Under the pieces are notes generated by a model. That model was not told the DNA's origin. It saw only the letters and a program-made list of their open reading frames with translations, and searched no databases. From NCBI GenBank assembly GCA_014650475.1, contig BMVA01000021.1:1-64000 (forward strand): DNA of 64,000 nt. The letters are read 5' to 3'. Shown here in pieces: positions 10,114 through 18,800 of this stretch. A program made the position numbers and the translations under genes. Position 1 is the first letter of the stretch. Every line of letters begins with the position of its first letter. The DNA comes from Streptomyces albogriseolus. GTDB taxonomy: Bacteria > Actinomycetota > Actinomycetes > Streptomycetales > Streptomycetaceae.

Positions 10114-10947
10114 TCAGACCGGGGGCCAGGGGATGGCGGGCCAGTCGGTGCCCGGTTCCGGGTGGGTGCCGGAGGCGAGCAGGGAGTCCACGCGGGCGCG
10201 GGTGGCGTCGATCTCCGCGGGGGTGATCAGCGGGCTCAGGGCCGCGGTGAGGGGCCCGGAGGGGGCGAGGGCGCCCCTGAGGGTCCTCAGGACCTCCAGG
10301 GCCTCCTCGGGCAGCGGCTCCCCCGCCCAGCCCCACAGCAGCGTGCGCAGCTTGTTCTCGGTGTTGAAGGTGACCCCGTGGTCGATGCCGTAGAGGCGGC
10401 CGTCGGCCGTGGGCAGCAGGTGCCCGCCCTTGCGGTCGGCGTTGTTGATCACCGCGTCGAGCACGGAGAGGCGGCGCAGGCGGTCGTCGTCGGCGTGCAC
10501 CAGCAGCGCGGTGCGGCCCTCGCCGGCCTCGGCGAAGCCGATCGCCTTCCAGCCCGGCTCGGGCTCCTCGCCGTCCACCAGGGCGAGCAGCTCGGCGCCG
10601 GGCGCGGTCTCGATCCACAGCTGGCACATGCCCTCGCCGTACGGGCCGTCGCGCAGCACGGTGGGCGGCACCAGGTCCCAGCCGGTCGCCCGGGACACCT
10701 CGTACGCGGCCGCCTCGCGGCCGGCCAGGGTGCCGTCGGGGAAGTCCCACAGGGGCCGCTCCCCCGCGACGGGCTTGTAGACGCAGGCGGCCTCGCGGTC
10801 CTGGTGGGTGACGGTGCAGTACAGCGCGGCGTTCGAGGCCTCACGGATGCGTCCGCGCACGGTCAGCTCGCCGCGGGCGAGCAGCTCGGCCGCGGCCGGA
10901 TCGGTGGCGGTCACGCTCCGCGGCGGTATCCGTTCTGGCGCGGACAT
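10114..10947 (-). CDS. SCO1664-family PI3K-like protein
   Basis: A 277-residue protein with a PI3/PI4-kinase-like fold signature and no known substrate. Visible elements: a nucleotide-lysine candidate (VYKPVAGE, near residue 55), an REAAAYE helix, a catalytic-loop-like VINNADRKGGH near residue 165, and a metal-site GIDHG near residue 184. The start at 10947 overlaps the end of the DUF3090 gene by 37 bp, so the two are translationally linked. It is conserved beside mshC in actinobacteria. Kinase-like function is inference; nothing here fixes a substrate. Confidence 0.85.
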   Translation of the reverse strand: MSAPERIPPRSVTATDPAAAELLARGELTVRGRIREASNAALYCTVTHQDREAACVYKPVAGERPLWDFPDGTLAGREAAAYEVSRATGWDLVPPTVLRDGPYGEGMCQLWIETAPGAELLALVDGEEPEPGWKAIGFAEAGEGRTALLVHADDDRLRRLSVLDAVINNADRKGGHLLPTADGRLYGIDHGVTFNTENKLRTLLWGWAGEPLPEEALEVLRTLRGALAPSGPLTAALSPLITPAEIDATRARVDSLLASGTHPEPGTDWPAIPWPPV

Positions 10948-11501
10948 ACGTGTCCTTCCGGGTCGAGCGGGAGACTGCACAGCGGGCACGGCGGCCGGCC
11001 CGCGTTGACGACGTCCAGGGCGCGCTTGGCGAAGGCCCGCGCCTGCGCCCCGGTGAGCCGGACGCGCAGCACCGGGGGGCCGTTCTCCTCGTCCTGGAGG
11101 AGCCGCTCCTCCGCCTCGGCGAGGTCCTCGTCGGAGTCGGCGTCCAGTTCGACGAGGGCCTGCGCCTCCACGATCATGCGCTGCTCCTCGCCGTCCCAGG
11201 CGAGCGCCATGGTGCCGACGCGGAACTCCTCCTCCACGGGGGTGTCCAGCGGCGCGGTGTCGGTGATCTCGGCCGGCGCCATCGCGGGCACGGCCGCGCT
11301 GCCGCCGCTGCGGCGCACCACCTCGTCGAGCAGCTCGTCCATGCGTTCGGCGAGCGCCGCGACCTGGGTCTTCTCCAGGGCCACGCTGGTCACCCGGGAG
11401 CCGGCGGATGCCTGGAGGAAGAACGTACGGCGCCCTGGCAGTCCGACCGTGCCGGCCACGAAACGTTCCGGTGGGTCGTAGAGGAACACCTGACGGGACA
11501 C
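10911..11501 (-). CDS. DUF3090 family protein
   Basis: A 196-residue protein of a family restricted to actinobacteria and of unknown function. The N-terminus MSRQVFLYDPPERFV is typical. The middle is acidic, and the C-terminus carries a CPLC...C cluster (about residues 175-190) that could bind metal. It overlaps the downstream PI3K-like gene by 37 bp and is followed upstream by the histidine-phosphatase-like gene, forming a conserved trio next to mshC. Confidence 0.87.
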   Translation of the reverse strand: MSRQVFLYDPPERFVAGTVGLPGRRTFFLQASAGSRVTSVALEKTQVAALAERMDELLDEVVRRSGGSAAVPAMAPAEITDTAPLDTPVEEEFRVGTMALAWDGEEQRMIVEAQALVELDADSDEDLAEAEERLLQDEENGPPVLRVRLTGAQARAFAKRALDVVNAGRPPCPLCSLPLDPEGHVCPRQNGYRRGA

Positions 11502-11589
11502 GTCCTGTCTCCATGGGAAGTCGGGGATCGGGCGATGGGTGGTTCGGAACGCAGGCTCTGCGGTCGCTTCACCCTACTGCGGGGAACGA

Positions 11590-12276
11590 TCACGGTGCGC
11601 CCGCGTCGCCCCCCACCGTGGCGTCGCCGGTCGGCGGCTCCTCGCGCGGCGCCAGGGACGCGAAGTCGCCGGTGTCGCCGAGTCTGAGGAGAAAGGGGCG
11701 CAGCCGGGTGTAACGGATCGCGGTGACGGAACACGGTTCGACGGAGATCCGCTGGAAGAGGTCGAGATGAAGTCCGAGGGCGTCCGCCACCAGAGACTTG
11801 ATGATGTCGCCGTGCGAGCACATCAGGTACACGGCGTCGGGTCCGTGGTCACGCTCCACGCGCGCGTTCCACTCGCGCACCGCTTCGGCGGCGCGCGTCT
11901 GCATGGCGCGCATGGACTCCCCGCCGGGGAAGGCCGCGGCGGACGGGTGCGCCTGCACGACCTCCATGAGCGGCTCGTCCTTGAGCTCGGCGAGCTTGCG
12001 TCCGGTCCAGTCGCCGTAGTGGCACTCGCCGATGCGTTCGTCGGTGTGGTGGGTGAGGCCGGGGCGGGCCTGGAGGAGTGGGCCGACGGTCTCCCGGCAG
12101 CGGTCGAGTGGGCTGGTGACGACCTCGGCCAGCGGCAGCGGGGCGAGCCGTCCGGGCAGGGCGGCGGCCTGTGCGGTCCCGCGGTCGTCGAGGTGCACGC
12201 CGGGCGTCCAGCCGGCGAGCAGTCCCTCGGTGTTGGCGGTGGATCGTCCGTGCCGGACCAGGAGCAACGTGGGCAT
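11590..12276 (-). CDS. Histidine phosphatase-like protein (MSMEG_4193 family)
   Basis: A 228-residue member of the phosphoglycerate-mutase-like histidine phosphatase superfamily. The catalytic RHG motif is at residues 8-10 (LLVRHGRSTAN), with the second catalytic His expected in the LMCSHGDIIKSL segment near residue 155. Start 12276 gives MPTLLLVRHG, matching the family; longer starts add a proline/arginine-rich tail. The substrate is unknown. It is the first gene of the group leading to DUF3090, the PI3K-like protein and mshC. Confidence 0.88.
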   Translation of the reverse strand: MPTLLLVRHGRSTANTEGLLAGWTPGVHLDDRGTAQAAALPGRLAPLPLAEVVTSPLDRCRETVGPLLQARPGLTHHTDERIGECHYGDWTGRKLAELKDEPLMEVVQAHPSAAAFPGGESMRAMQTRAAEAVREWNARVERDHGPDAVYLMCSHGDIIKSLVADALGLHLDLFQRISVEPCSVTAIRYTRLRPFLLRLGDTGDFASLAPREEPPTGDATVGGDAGAP

Positions 12277-12383
12277 GCGGCCCAGGGTAGGCGCAGGGGC
12301 GTGCCCGGGGAGCGGGGCGTGTGGACGACGGCGGGACGGGAAGGCGACGGCAGACCGGTTGTCGGGACGGGAGGGCATGCTTC

Positions 12384-13379
12384 GTGATCGTCGACTGCGG
12401 CGTCTACCGGGAGGGGCACCGGGTGGAGGGCCCCCAGGACTTCTCCGACGCGCTGGACGAGGCACGGTCGGCGGGAGGTTTCGTCTGGATCGGGCTGCAC
12501 GAGCCGACGGCGGAGGAGTTCGACCTGGTCGCGCGGGAGTTCGCGCTGCATCCGCTGGCGGTGGAGGACGCCCTCAAGGCGCACCAGCGGCCGAAGCTGG
12601 AGGTCTACGACGACTCGGTGTTCGTGGTCCTCAAGCCGGTGGTGTACGAGCCGAGCGGCGACACCGTGTCCTCCGGCGAGATCATGCTCTTCCTGGGCGA
12701 CTCGTTCGCGGTGAGCGTACGGCACGGGGAGGGCGCCCCCCTGGACGCGGTGCGGGACCGGCTGGAGCGGGAGCCTGAGCTGCTGGGCGAGGGGGCGACG
12801 GCGGTGCTGTACGCGGTCGCCGACGCCGTGGTCGACCACTACCTGGAGGTGGCGACCGAGCTGCAGACCGACCTGGAGGAGCTGGAGGCGGAGGTCTTCA
12901 CCCCCGACGCGGGCGGTTCGCGCCGTACCGCGTCCAGGATCTACGGCTTCAAGCGGCAGATCCTGGAGTTCCGCCGGGCCACCGTGCCGCTGGCGGCGCC
13001 GCTGGCCCGGCTGGCGGGGGTCGGCACGTCCGGGGCGCGGGTGCCGTTCGTGGAGGACGGGTCCCGGCCGTACTTCCGTGACGTCCACGACCACCTCACG
13101 CGCGTGAACGAGACGGTGGAGGGGCAGGACCGGCTGGTCTCGGACGTCCTGTCGGCGCATCTGGCGCAGGTGGGCGTGCAGCAGAACGACGACATGCGGA
13201 AGATCTCCGCGTGGGCGGCCATGGCCGTGGTCCCCACGATGATCGCGGGCATCTACGGGATGAACTTCGAGCACATGCCCGAGCTGCGCTGGACGTGGTC
13301 GTACCCGGTGCTGATCGCGCTGATGGTTGTGCTCGAGGTGGTGCTGTTCCGCACCTTCAAGCGCCGGGGGTGGCTGTAG
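12384..13379 (+). CDS. corA: CorA-family magnesium/cobalt transporter
   Basis: A 331-residue CorA-type divalent cation channel. A large cytoplasmic N-terminal domain is followed by two C-terminal membrane helices. The signature YGMNFEHMPEL near residue 292 sits at the end of the first helix, and the protein ends with a short basic tail (FKRRGWL). GTG 12384 is chosen because a GGGAGG site precedes it and the sequence MIVDCGVYREG matches family N-termini. Monocistronic, divergent from the phosphatase-like gene. Confidence 0.9.
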   Translation: MIVDCGVYREGHRVEGPQDFSDALDEARSAGGFVWIGLHEPTAEEFDLVAREFALHPLAVEDALKAHQRPKLEVYDDSVFVVLKPVVYEPSGDTVSSGEIMLFLGDSFAVSVRHGEGAPLDAVRDRLEREPELLGEGATAVLYAVADAVVDHYLEVATELQTDLEELEAEVFTPDAGGSRRTASRIYGFKRQILEFRRATVPLAAPLARLAGVGTSGARVPFVEDGSRPYFRDVHDHLTRVNETVEGQDRLVSDVLSAHLAQVGVQQNDDMRKISAWAAMAVVPTMIAGIYGMNFEHMPELRWTWSYPVLIALMVVLEVVLFRTFKRRGWL

Positions 13380-13392
13380 CCGGCGCGGGCGG

Positions 13393-14181
13393 TCAGGCCA
13401 CTTCCGGCTCCGGGGTCGCGGGGCCGCCCAGCGCGTCGCGCCGCTCGGGCATCCGCAGCGAGACCATGCGGCGCCGGCCGCCGAGGCGTTCGTACAGGTA
13501 CACGGCGTGGATGCCGGCCGCGAGGAGCGCCGCCTTGGGTTTCGACCAGCCGAGGATGCGGCCCATGTGGGCCGTCACAGCGAGGCTGACGTCGCGGTAG
13601 ACGCGGATCTCGGCGCGCGCGCACTCGCGCAGGGTGCGCTGGATGGCACGGCCGTGTCCGGCGTAGGCGAAGCGGAGCAGCTCCTCGTGGCAGTAGGCGA
13701 GGTGGTTGTCCTCGTCGTTGGAGATCATCTTCACCGCGCGGCCGATGTCGGGGTGGTCCGCGAAGTGCTTGCGCAGCAGTTCCATCTGCTCGGAGGCGCG
13801 CTGCTCGGTGACCCGGCTGTGGGCGAGGTAGGTGACGATGTCCTGGACGGTGAGCGGCTCGTCGCGCTTGAGCTTGTCGTGGGCCAGGCCGATGCCGTTC
13901 CGCTCCAGGAGCATCGTGTAGTCGGTGTCCGGAGGGACCGGGACGGGCTCCAGACCGCGCTTCTTCAGCAGGGCGTTGAAGATCCGGCCGTGTTTGTCCT
14001 CGTCGGCGCCGTGCCGGGTGATCTTGGGGGCCAGGTCCCGCTGGGACTCGGGCACGAGGGCGGCGATACGGGCGTTCTCCCAGCCGCCTTGGGACTCACC
14101 GCTCGCGGCGATCGAACAGAACAGCGCGAACGACTCGTCGTTGTCGAGGATCTCCTGGAACAGACTCTTCGCCGACAGCAC
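13393..14181 (-). CDS. Ferritin-like domain protein
   Basis: A 262-residue protein, all helical by sequence, with repeated acidic/histidine pairs of the ferritin-like kind (DEDKHGRIFNALL near residue 62 and NDEDNHLAYCHEEL near residue 152) that suggest a di-metal site. GTG 14181 gives MLSAKSLFQEIL, with GGAGAGG on the coding strand nearby. The physiological role is unknown. Convergent with corA, 13 bp from its stop. Confidence 0.75.
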   Translation of the reverse strand: MLSAKSLFQEILDNDESFALFCSIAASGESQGGWENARIAALVPESQRDLAPKITRHGADEDKHGRIFNALLKKRGLEPVPVPPDTDYTMLLERNGIGLAHDKLKRDEPLTVQDIVTYLAHSRVTEQRASEQMELLRKHFADHPDIGRAVKMISNDEDNHLAYCHEELLRFAYAGHGRAIQRTLRECARAEIRVYRDVSLAVTAHMGRILGWSKPKAALLAAGIHAVYLYERLGGRRRMVSLRMPERRDALGGPATPEPEVA

Positions 14182-14454
14182 GGGGCCCACCTCTCCGCGG
14201 CGTCCGCAGCTCCGCGGTCCGCACGTCCACAGTTCCGCAAAGAAGGAGTCAAGTGCGCCGGTGGGGGTGCGGCAACCGGTGCGGCGGACAACTCCGCCAA
14301 TTGGAGTACGTGCGGGGTGGTGCGGGGGCGCGTAACCCCGGGGGCCTGAGGGCGTTGGTGTGGGTGACGGCCGTGGCGGGGTCGACCCCCGAGCCCCCAC
14401 CACGGCCGCAGGACCTGGCCGCCGCCGCGGGGGACGCGGCGGCGGCCGGACGGG

Positions 14455-15510
14455 TCAGGCCAGGCCCGCGCGCTCCAGGGCCTCGACGCCGGCGCGCAGC
14501 GAGGCCAGCCGCTCGTCGAGGGTGAAGCCGGCCGGGGCGAGGGTGAGGGTGGTGACCCCGGCGGCCGCGTAGGCCTTCATGCGGTCGGCGATGCGGTCGA
14601 CCGAGCCGAGCAGGGTGGTGCGGTCGATCAGGTCGTGCGGGACGGCGGCGGCCGCGCCCTGCTTGTCGCCGGACAGGTACTTGTCCTGGATCTCGGCGGC
14701 CTCCCGCTCGTAGCCCATCCGCTGGGCGAGCTGGTTGTAGAAGTTCTGCTTGCGGCTGCCCATGCCGCCGACGTACAGCGCCGTGTAGGGGCGGAAGGTG
14801 TCGGCGAGCGTGGCCACGTCCTTGTCGTCTCCCACGGCGAGCGGGACGGTCGGGCAGATGTCGAAGCCCTCGAGGGTCTTGCCGGCCTTCTCGCGGCCCG
14901 CGCGCAGATGGCGGACGGCGGTGTCCTCCAGGTGGTCGGCGGACGGGAAGATCAGCAGGGCGCCGTCGGCGATCTCACCGGTCTGCTCGAGGTTCTTCGG
15001 GCCGATCGCGGCGATGTACAGCGGGATGTGCTCGCGCTGCGGGTGCACGGTGAGCTTGAGGGGCTTGCCCGGGCCTCCGGGCAGGGGCAGGGTCCAGTGC
15101 TCGCCCTCGAAGGAGAGGCGCTCGCGGGTCATGGCCTTGCGGATGATCTCGACGTACTCGCGGGTGCGGGCCAGCGGCTTGTCGAACTTGACGCCGTACC
15201 AGCCCTCCGAGACCTGGGGGCCGGAGACGCCGAGACCGAGGCGGAAGCGGCCCTCGGACAGCGAGTCGAGGGTGGCCGCGGTCATCGCGGTCATGGCCGG
15301 CTGGCGGGCCGGGATCTGGAAGATGGCCGAGCCCACGTCGATGCGCTCGGTGCGGGCCGCGACGAAGGCGAGGACGGTGGCGGCGTCGGAGCCGTAGGCC
15401 TCGGCGGCCCAGCAGACCGCGTATCCGAGGCGGTCCGCCTCCTGGGCCACGGCGAGGTTGTCCGCGTCCATTCCGGCGCCCCAGTAGCCGAGGTTGATCC
15501 CTAGCTGCAT
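14455..15510 (-). CDS. LLM-class F420-dependent oxidoreductase
   Basis: A 351-residue luciferase-like (LLM) barrel protein that probably uses coenzyme F420 to reduce or oxidise a small substrate. Conserved blocks include the N-terminal GINLGYWGAGMDADN, GSAIFQIPARQP and the substrate-loop LGLGVSGPQVSEGWYG near residue 92. Length matches the F420-dependent methylene-H4MPT-reductase-like subgroup. The substrate cannot be read from sequence. Monocistronic, divergent from the aldo/keto reductase. Confidence 0.9.
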   Translation of the reverse strand: MQLGINLGYWGAGMDADNLAVAQEADRLGYAVCWAAEAYGSDAATVLAFVAARTERIDVGSAIFQIPARQPAMTAMTAATLDSLSEGRFRLGLGVSGPQVSEGWYGVKFDKPLARTREYVEIIRKAMTRERLSFEGEHWTLPLPGGPGKPLKLTVHPQREHIPLYIAAIGPKNLEQTGEIADGALLIFPSADHLEDTAVRHLRAGREKAGKTLEGFDICPTVPLAVGDDKDVATLADTFRPYTALYVGGMGSRKQNFYNQLAQRMGYEREAAEIQDKYLSGDKQGAAAAVPHDLIDRTTLLGSVDRIADRMKAYAAAGVTTLTLAPAGFTLDERLASLRAGVEALERAGLA

Positions 15511-15698
15511 GGCCGTCTCCCCTTACCGATCAGTAACGTGACTTGCGCAGACCTTATACCTCCCGCGCCCGCGAGGGAGGGGTGCCGGAGGCACGGCGGG
15601 GCGGGTCGGGCCGGACCCGCGGGCGGTCGCGCGGCGCCCGGAAAACGGTTGTCCACAGGCCCCCACTCGTAAGGCTCCGGCCAGTAATCTCGGCGTTC

Positions 15699-16685
15699 AT
15701 GGAGCAGAGGCATCTCGGCCGTACCGGCCTGCGTGTGTCCCGGATCGGGCTCGGGACCCTCACCTGGGGCCGTGACACCGACGAGCACGACGCGGCAGAG
15801 CTCTTGAAGACGTTCTGGGACGCGGGCGGGACGCTGGTCGACACGGCGGACGTGTACGGCGACGGGGAGGCCGAGTATCTGCTCGGGCGGCTGATGGAGG
15901 GGCTGGTGCCGCGCCGGGACCTGGTGATCTCCACGAAGGCCGGCAGCGTGCCCGACCCGGACCGCCGGTTCGACGGCTCGCGCGGCCATCTGCTGTCCGC
16001 GCTGGACGCCTCGCTCACCCGCCTCGGCACCGACTACGTCGACGTGTGGCACGTCCACGCCTACGATCCGGTCACCCCGCTGGAGGAGACGCTCCAGGCG
16101 CTGGACATCGCCGTCGCCAGCGGCCGGGTGCGGTACGCGGGCGTGTCCAACTTCTGCGGCTGGCAGCTCGCCAAGGCCGCGACCTGGCAGCTCGCCGCAC
16201 CGGGCGCGCGCACCCGCCTGGCGAGCACCCAGATGGAGTACTCGCTGCTGCAGCGCGGGGTGGAGCGGGAGGTGCTGCCCGCCGCGGTCGACCTCGGCAT
16301 CGGCATGCTGCCGTCCTCCCCGCTCGGGCGGGGCGTGCTCACCGGCAAGTACCGCGGGGACGCCACCCCGGCGGACTCGCGCGGCGCCTCGGAGCACCTC
16401 GCGCCGTTCGTCGCGCCGTACCTGGACGACACGGCGAGCCGGATCGTGGACGCGGTGACGACCGCGGCGGACGGGCTCGCGGTGACCGCGCTCCAGGTGG
16501 CGCTCGCCTGGGTCCGCGACCGGCCGGGGGTGACCGCGCCCATCGTGGGCGCGCGGACGGCGCAGCAGCTCACGGCGGCGTTGTCAGTGGAGGCGCTTAG
16601 TCTTCCTGACGAGATCTGCCGGGCGCTCGACGACGTGTCGGCTCCCGTGCACCGCTATCCCGATCACGACTGGAGCACGCTGTGA
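15699..16685 (+). CDS. Aldo/keto reductase
   Basis: A 328-residue NADPH-dependent aldo/keto reductase. The catalytic tetrad is visible in the DTADVYGDGEAEYLLG (Asp, Tyr) segment near residue 48, STKAG (Lys) near 79 and WHVHAYDP (His) near 113. ATG 15699 gives MEQRHLGRTGLRVSRIGLGT, the standard family start. The stop overlaps the next gene's start (GTGA), so the two are co-translated. Physiological substrate unknown. Confidence 0.9.
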   Translation: MEQRHLGRTGLRVSRIGLGTLTWGRDTDEHDAAELLKTFWDAGGTLVDTADVYGDGEAEYLLGRLMEGLVPRRDLVISTKAGSVPDPDRRFDGSRGHLLSALDASLTRLGTDYVDVWHVHAYDPVTPLEETLQALDIAVASGRVRYAGVSNFCGWQLAKAATWQLAAPGARTRLASTQMEYSLLQRGVEREVLPAAVDLGIGMLPSSPLGRGVLTGKYRGDATPADSRGASEHLAPFVAPYLDDTASRIVDAVTTAADGLAVTALQVALAWVRDRPGVTAPIVGARTAQQLTAALSVEALSLPDEICRALDDVSAPVHRYPDHDWSTL

Positions 16686-18721
16686 GCACGCCGGAGACCC
16701 CTGAGGAGCCGAGGAGCGCGGACGACGGCACGCCCGCCGAGGGCGCGCAGGTGTCCGAGGCCGAGGCGGAGCTGGCCGCGCAGCGCCTGGAGCGGGAGCG
16801 GATCGAGCGGCGCAAGGCGGAGCGGCAGGGCCCGATCGAGGCCGGCGCCAAGCTGAGCGGCACGGCGGCCGACCTGCTCGCCGCCGTCCGGGCCGTGGAG
16901 AGCGGCGAGAAGCCGCCGGCCACCGTGTTCGAGGAGGCGCGGCCCGCGCCGCGGCGCCCCGCGCCCGAGCCGGTGCGGCGGGCCCCGGTGGTCCCGGAGG
17001 GACCGGCCGCGCCCGCCGAGGGCACCGTGGGCGAGGTGCGGGAGGTCCTGACGCGGGGCGGTGCGCCCGCCGCGCTCGCCGCGCCGGCCGCCGCCGCCCT
17101 GGGCGAGGACGCCGCGGACCTGCTGCGGGAGGATCCCTGGCAGCTTCTGCGGGTGCCGGGCGTCCGCCCCGAGCAGGCGGACGGGTTCGCCCGCGCGCTG
17201 CTCGGCGGGGAGGCCGGGCCCGACGACGAGCGGCGGGGCCGTGCGCTGACCGTCTGGCTGCTGGAGCAGGCCGCCGCGGCCGGGCACACGGTGCTGGAGA
17301 CGGCCGCGCTCACCGAGGCGCTGGGCCGCCAGGGCGTGCTCGGCCCGGAGGACGCGGTGCGGAACGCCATCGCCGAGGGGGACGTCCTCGTGTTCCAGGA
17401 CGCGGTCGGCGAGGCGGTCGGGGAGGACGAGGAGCAGCCTGTCCGGGTGCTGGTCGGTCTGGAGCACTGCGCCCTCGCCGAGGAGAGCCTCGCCGACGGT
17501 CTGGCCCGGCTGATCAACTCCGCGCCCAAGCAGGACGGGGCGGCCGAGGAGTGGGAGCGGGCGGCCTCCGCGGCGGAGGGCTCCGCGGCCGACCTGATCC
17601 GCGCGGCCTCGGGGCACGGACTGGTGCTGCACACCGGCGGGGAGGCCGCGCTGGCCGAGCCGGCGGCCCTGCTGAACGCGGCGCACGGCATGGGGCTGCG
17701 CGCCTGGGCGGCCACGCACAGCCCGGTCGGGCGGGAGCGTTTCGCGTCCCGCGTCGACGGCCCGGCCGTCGCCACCGTCGCCGGGCTGCTGTCCGGCGCC
17801 GAGGGGCCCGGGCGGGACCCGGAGGGCGCGCTGGCCGTGGACCTGCTGGTGGTGCTGGACGCGCCGCAGCTCGACGTGGAGACCGCCGCGCTGCTGTCGG
17901 AGTCCCTGCCGGACGGGGCACGGCTGGTCCTGTCCGGCGACCCGGCGGTGCTGTGGTCGGTGGGACCCGGGCGGGTGTTCGCGGATCTGCTGGCGGCGCG
18001 GGCCTGCCCGCAGATCGCTTCCCGGCGCCCGGATCCGGGGCCGCTGGGCGAGCTGGTCTCGGGCATCGGCGTCGGCGAGCTGCTCCAGGTGGAGGCCCCC
18101 GAGAAGGAGGTCGTCATCGTGCCCGTGCGGGACGCGGGCGAGGCGGTGCACCGGACCGTCCAGCTGGTGGCGGACTCGGTGCCCCGCGCCCTCGGGGTGC
18201 CGGCCGAGGAGACGCAGGTGATCACCCCGGGCCACGGCGGCGCGGTCGGCACGCGCGTGCTGAACGCGGCGCTGAAGGAGCGGCTGAACCCGGGCCCGGG
18301 CCGCTTCGCCGGCTTCGACCCCGGCGACCGGGTCGCGTGGTCCCCCGCTCCCGGACGCACCCTGCCGGGCCGCGTGGTCGGGGCGGACGGCCAGGGCCTG
18401 CGCCTGGACTGCGCGGGCGAGACGGTCGTCGTGCCGCGTGACCGCGTGGAGCAGACGGTCCGCCACGGCTGGGCGCTGACCGCGCACCAGGCGGTGGGCG
18501 CCCGCTGGCCGGCGGCGGTCGTGGTCCTCCCCGGCGACGCGGTCCCCGCCCTGAGCCGCCCCTGGATCTACACGGCCTTCAGCCGCGCCGACCGCCACCT
18601 GTCGGTGGTCCACGGAGTGGACCAGGCCCTCCAGCGGGCGGTCGCCGAGGTCCCGGCCAAGCCGCGCACGACGCGCCTGCCCGTGCTGCTGGCACCGCAG
18701 TTGCCTGGGGCGGCGGAGTAG
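16682..18721 (+). CDS. RecD2-like protein with degenerate ATPase motifs
   Basis: A 679-residue protein related to the RecD2/RecD superfamily 1 helicases. Residues 1-110 are charged and proline-rich. A helix-hairpin-helix-like block (PWQLLRVPGVRPEQADGFA) lies near 150-170. The helicase core then shows a ruined P-loop (LHTGGEAALAEP near 313, no GKT) and a ruined Walker B (VVLDAPQLDV near 390, DA instead of DE). Motif III is recognisable (LSGDPAVLWSVGPG near 416), as are motif V (LTAHQAVGARW near 599) and motif VI (YTAFSRADRHL near 629). It probably still binds DNA but does not hydrolyse ATP. Coupled to the aldo/keto reductase by a 4-bp overlap. Confidence 0.85.
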   Translation: MSTPETPEEPRSADDGTPAEGAQVSEAEAELAAQRLERERIERRKAERQGPIEAGAKLSGTAADLLAAVRAVESGEKPPATVFEEARPAPRRPAPEPVRRAPVVPEGPAAPAEGTVGEVREVLTRGGAPAALAAPAAAALGEDAADLLREDPWQLLRVPGVRPEQADGFARALLGGEAGPDDERRGRALTVWLLEQAAAAGHTVLETAALTEALGRQGVLGPEDAVRNAIAEGDVLVFQDAVGEAVGEDEEQPVRVLVGLEHCALAEESLADGLARLINSAPKQDGAAEEWERAASAAEGSAADLIRAASGHGLVLHTGGEAALAEPAALLNAAHGMGLRAWAATHSPVGRERFASRVDGPAVATVAGLLSGAEGPGRDPEGALAVDLLVVLDAPQLDVETAALLSESLPDGARLVLSGDPAVLWSVGPGRVFADLLAARACPQIASRRPDPGPLGELVSGIGVGELLQVEAPEKEVVIVPVRDAGEAVHRTVQLVADSVPRALGVPAEETQVITPGHGGAVGTRVLNAALKERLNPGPGRFAGFDPGDRVAWSPAPGRTLPGRVVGADGQGLRLDCAGETVVVPRDRVEQTVRHGWALTAHQAVGARWPAAVVVLPGDAVPALSRPWIYTAFSRADRHLSVVHGVDQALQRAVAEVPAKPRTTRLPVLLAPQLPGAAE

Positions 18722-18753
18722 GTGTTCAGGCGGTGCCCCAGGCGCAGTGCGCG

Positions 18754-18793
18754 CGACGGCGGCGGCACCCCCGCGGGGGTGCCGCCGCCGTCG
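18754..18793. terminator. 40-bp perfect palindrome, bidirectional terminator
   Basis: Twenty-base arms pair perfectly about a centre at 18773/18774. It lies between the stops of the convergent genes ending at 18721 and 18801, the expected place for a shared terminator. Confidence 0.75.
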
Positions 18794-18800
18794 GCGTAGG

